Assembly: GCA_024234365.1 (NCBI GenBank)
Contig: JACKOK010000001.1
Coordinates: forward strand, 1-64,000
DNA: 64,000 nucleotides
Reading direction: 5' to 3'
Source of the DNA: Pseudomonadales bacterium
GTDB lineage: Bacteria; Pseudomonadota; Gammaproteobacteria; Pseudomonadales; Pseudohongiellaceae
Part shown: positions 61,781 to 64,000 of the stretch, piece after piece
How the letters are laid out: each line of letters begins with the position of its first letter
How positions within the stretch are numbered: the first letter of the stretch is position 1
Notes under the pieces: model-generated
What the model was told of the DNA's origin: nothing
The model's input: the letters and a program-made list of their open reading frames with translations, nothing else
The model's database searches: none
Position numbers and translations under genes: made by a program

Positions 61781-64000
61781 GCATGGCTGGCCTGTGCCCG
61801 AGGAGGTGTTGTGGACGCTTTTGCACGCGAGCATGGGCTCCTGTCTGCAACTGCTTGAGCTCTGGCTGCGCACGGGCGAGCAGGAAGTCTACAGGCGTGC
61901 CATGGACCTGCTCGGCCGGATTCATGCCTGCACCGGGTTTCTGCCGGCAAAGCGTCTGGGTATGTTTTGCGGCCAGTGGCGGGAATTGCTGCTGAAGGCG
62001 CATGCCGGGACACAGGAGGCGGCGCTCATTCTGCAGGCCGGTGTGCGCATTGAACACCGTCTTGCCTGGGCTTGCGGCAGGCATGGCGACAGGCTGCTGG
62101 ATCTGCATACCCTGAACCGGCTGCGTGCGGCCTGTGCCGGACAGGGCGGTTCCAGTGTGTCCCGGCCGCCACAGACACCTGTTGTGTCACCGTGTTTTGT
62201 CCTGGCGTTGGGCAACGCAGTGCAGCGTATCTTGTGCAGCCCGGTGTCGGAGCCGAATGATTTGAGCGTTCAGGGTTTGCCTGTCCTGCAGGTGGCCAGT
62301 TTCTGGCCACAGCTATCGCCTACACGACAGGGGGGAGGGGCCGCAGAGGTGCCCGCCGTGGCTTTGCTCAGTCTGCATCAGCGCATCAGTGCCTGCCGCC
62401 TGGGGGTGGATGCCGGGGCACATGCGGCAGGCTTTCTGTGCCTGGCAAGACGGGCTTTGATGGAGGTTCTGTTGTCACGCTGGCGTGAACTTGTCGATGC
62501 CGTTCCGGGGCAGGGGCAGATGAACCGGGATGAGCTGGCCGGCGTGCTGGCGTGCAGCCGGGTGTGTCTGCGGCATTTCGCAGCGCGTGATACCTCCCGT
62601 AGTTGCGACAGGCTTTGTGAGCTGGCGCAGAACCTGCTGAACTATCTGCAATGCATTTTTGCGCGGGACCTGGTGGGCGAGAGGATGTTGATGGTCTGCC
62701 TTCTTGCCCTGGAAAGACAGGTGCTCAAGAGGGGGCTGAATCCTGATCCTGCAGTTGCAGAAGGGCCGGCAGTGGCACTTCTTGAGCGACGCATCCGGCG
62801 TTTTCTGCGGGCACGCCGGCATCGCCTGCGTGAATCCATGCTGGGTTGGGGGGCACATCAACGCCAGGTACAGGCGCGTGGTCTGGATGAGTTGCAGGTT
62901 CTGCTGCCCGATTTGTGCCGGGTGCTTGTGCAGCAAGGCAGGCGGGTGCCCGCACCGTTCCTGCCTGACGAACTGCTCTACCTGTGTTCACGCATGTGTG
63001 TCTGCGTGCTCTGTCTGGGCTGGGGAGTGCTGTACGAGATGCTCTGCGGAGTGCGCAGCCTGCTGGTGTTGGCCGTAGAGCAACGCCTGCAGCTTACAGG
63101 TGCCTATCTGCACTGTCTTGCACGCCTGTTGACCCGTATACATCGCATGCTGCAGAAGCAGGATGTGCTGGAGCACCTTCTGCCCGCTCTGCGTGCGCTG
63201 CAGATGGCCAGCGCGCGGGTCCTGGCCGGACAGCGACATCCGCAAAGCCTGCACCAGCCTGCACACGAAGGAGGCGTTCCGGTGAGGGTGGATGCCCTGC
63301 CGGTCTATCTGACGGAGCACCTGCATACGCTGCTGCTGGCGCCGGAGTTGCTGCAGCAGGCGGTACACACGGGTGGCACGCGGCTCGACAGTCGCGCCTG
63401 CCTGCTGGAGCTGACCTTGCTGGGGCAGGGGGCGCGCGCCCTTGCGGTGTGGCGGGTGGCCGATCTTGCCGAGGGGCTGATGGAGGTGCATCGGGCCCTG
63501 CAGATCGACCGGGCCTCCCCTGCGCCCGAGACTCTGGCCTTGCTGGGAGAGATACACCAGGCTCTGCGTGCCTGTCTCAACCATGCCGCCGCGCGCCAGT
63601 GTGTTCCCGATGTGCGTGGGCCGCTCGCCCGGCTCTATGCCTGGCTGGAGGCGGCAAGCCCGTTGCCGGTAAGCAGGCAGAGCAGCGATGTCGTGAGGTT
63701 GACGCGTGCGCTGACGGCGGGAATGCAGGCCCTGGAGGATGCCCTGGCTCTGGGTAATCACCCCCAGGGTTTGCCGCTGCTGCGCCGCTTGCTCAGCGAG
63801 CAGCAGGAGCGCTGCCTCCAGCTTGAGGAAGAACTGGAGGATGCCGGCCGGGTCCGCCTTGGCCGCTGGCGTTCGCGGCTGTGGCGAGTGGTGGCGCGTT
63901 GTGCGAGCGCTACGGATACCGAGGTTCGCCTGAGCCTGGAGAACGATGCACTGCAACTGGACCGGCGTCTGGCGGATGCGCTGTTGCCGGTGGTGGAGCA
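61761..64000 (+). CDS. chpA: Divergent ChpA/CheA-like chemosensory histidine kinase, N-terminal part
   Basis: An open frame of at least 746 codons runs from the ATG at 61761 to the window end with no stop. The N-terminal helical region (RRAMDLLGRIHACTGFLPAKRL) matches the layout of the ChpA/PilL N-terminal Hpt-like domains. The last residues (ENDALQLDRRLADALLPVVE) align with the stretch just before the N box of CheA-type kinases (typically LDR.vLERm..PLEHMLRNAV). Canonical Hpt phospho-sites (HxxKG) are not seen in the visible part. Helices rich in Leu, Arg and Cys dominate. pilI, pilJ and pilK, which lie between pilH and chpA in Pseudomonas, are missing here. The symbol is by position and weak similarity. 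Confidence 0.65.
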   Translation, partial: MKPPVREHGWPVPEEVLWTLLHASMGSCLQLLELWLRTGEQEVYRRAMDLLGRIHACTGFLPAKRLGMFCGQWRELLLKAHAGTQEAALILQAGVRIEHRLAWACGRHGDRLLDLHTLNRLRAACAGQGGSSVSRPPQTPVVSPCFVLALGNAVQRILCSPVSEPNDLSVQGLPVLQVASFWPQLSPTRQGGGAAEVPAVALLSLHQRISACRLGVDAGAHAAGFLCLARRALMEVLLSRWRELVDAVPGQGQMNRDELAGVLACSRVCLRHFAARDTSRSCDRLCELAQNLLNYLQCIFARDLVGERMLMVCLLALERQVLKRGLNPDPAVAEGPAVALLERRIRRFLRARRHRLRESMLGWGAHQRQVQARGLDELQVLLPDLCRVLVQQGRRVPAPFLPDELLYLCSRMCVCVLCLGWGVLYEMLCGVRSLLVLAVEQRLQLTGAYLHCLARLLTRIHRMLQKQDVLEHLLPALRALQMASARVLAGQRHPQSLHQPAHEGGVPVRVDALPVYLTEHLHTLLLAPELLQQAVHTGGTRLDSRACLLELTLLGQGARALAVWRVADLAEGLMEVHRALQIDRASPAPETLALLGEIHQALRACLNHAAARQCVPDVRGPLARLYAWLEAASPLPVSRQSSDVVRLTRALTAGMQALEDALALGNHPQGLPLLRRLLSEQQERCLQLEEELEDAGRVRLGRWRSRLWRVVARCASATDTEVRLSLENDALQLDRRLADALLPVVE

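Noticed and set aside
62984..63757. 257-codon plus-strand frame in another frame near the window end, and its minus-strand counterpart 62988-63956
   Set aside because: The frame from 61761 stays open through the whole region, is coupled to the upstream genes and matches the ChpA/CheA layout at its end; these are shadows.

Overview
The window reads as a chromosome segment of a GC-rich gammaproteobacterium in the broad Pseudomonadales/Cellvibrionales assemblage. Supporting signs are Pseudomonas-type gene order, REP hairpins with a GTAGGAGC head, a Chp-type pilus chemosensory locus, FimX, and a 'proteobacterial dedicated sortase system' two-component pair. Two blocks match the Pseudomonas aeruginosa order as I remember it. 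One is tolC / thiC ... nudF - DUF1249 - cpdA - yqiA - parE ... parC. The other is yggS / pilT ... ruvX - yqgE - tonB3-like - gshB / pilG ... chpA. The exact genus cannot be named from the sequence alone.

Left part (1-22409) is mostly housekeeping. It holds a truncated, AT-richer cation-efflux gene at the edge, an overlapping FAD oxidoreductase and aldo/keto reductase pair, waaA (Kdo transferase) translationally coupled to a class D (OXA-type) beta-lactamase homologue, two peptidases (M20 and PepQ), a cupin, two glutathione S-transferases, tesB, a lipocalin-like exported protein, a DUF2868/DUF3482 membrane GTPase pair, an SGNH hydrolase, hemH, tolC, thiC and a DAHP synthase. Two tracts of inverted REP hairpins flank the cupin/GST pair.

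Middle part (22657-41063) has the PdsR/PdsS two-component pair with no sortase beside it, then the operon-like run ppiC, nudF, DUF1249, cpdA, yqiA, parE. A visibly more AT-rich island lies exactly between parE and parC and encodes a type I restriction-modification system (hsdM, interrupted hsdS, hsdR) with an embedded Fic-domain gene.

Right part (41181-64000) is almost entirely signal transduction and type IV pilus control. It begins with a 1209-residue protein fusing a thiamine-precursor-type binding domain to CHASE-PAS-GGDEF-EAL. Next come a GNAT protein, a multi-membrane-span histidine kinase, a CheY-like regulator with a small membrane protein, and a convergent kinase/regulator pair that resembles Legionella LqsS/LqsR. 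The regulator lies in one run of genes with a degenerate class III cyclase and FimX. After yggS, pilT and the gshB-tonB-yqgE-ruvX operon, the window ends in a compressed chemosensory locus: pilG, a pseudo-receiver lacking the phospho-acceptor Asp, and the start of a divergent ChpA/CheA-like gene, with no pilI or pilJ between them.

The strongest candidate for an undescribed system is this right-hand cluster (45086-55437 together with 61000-64000). It combines a quorum-like sensor pair, degenerate second-messenger proteins and FimX/Chp components that could together tune surface motility. No tRNA, rRNA, CRISPR array or insertion sequence was recognised.
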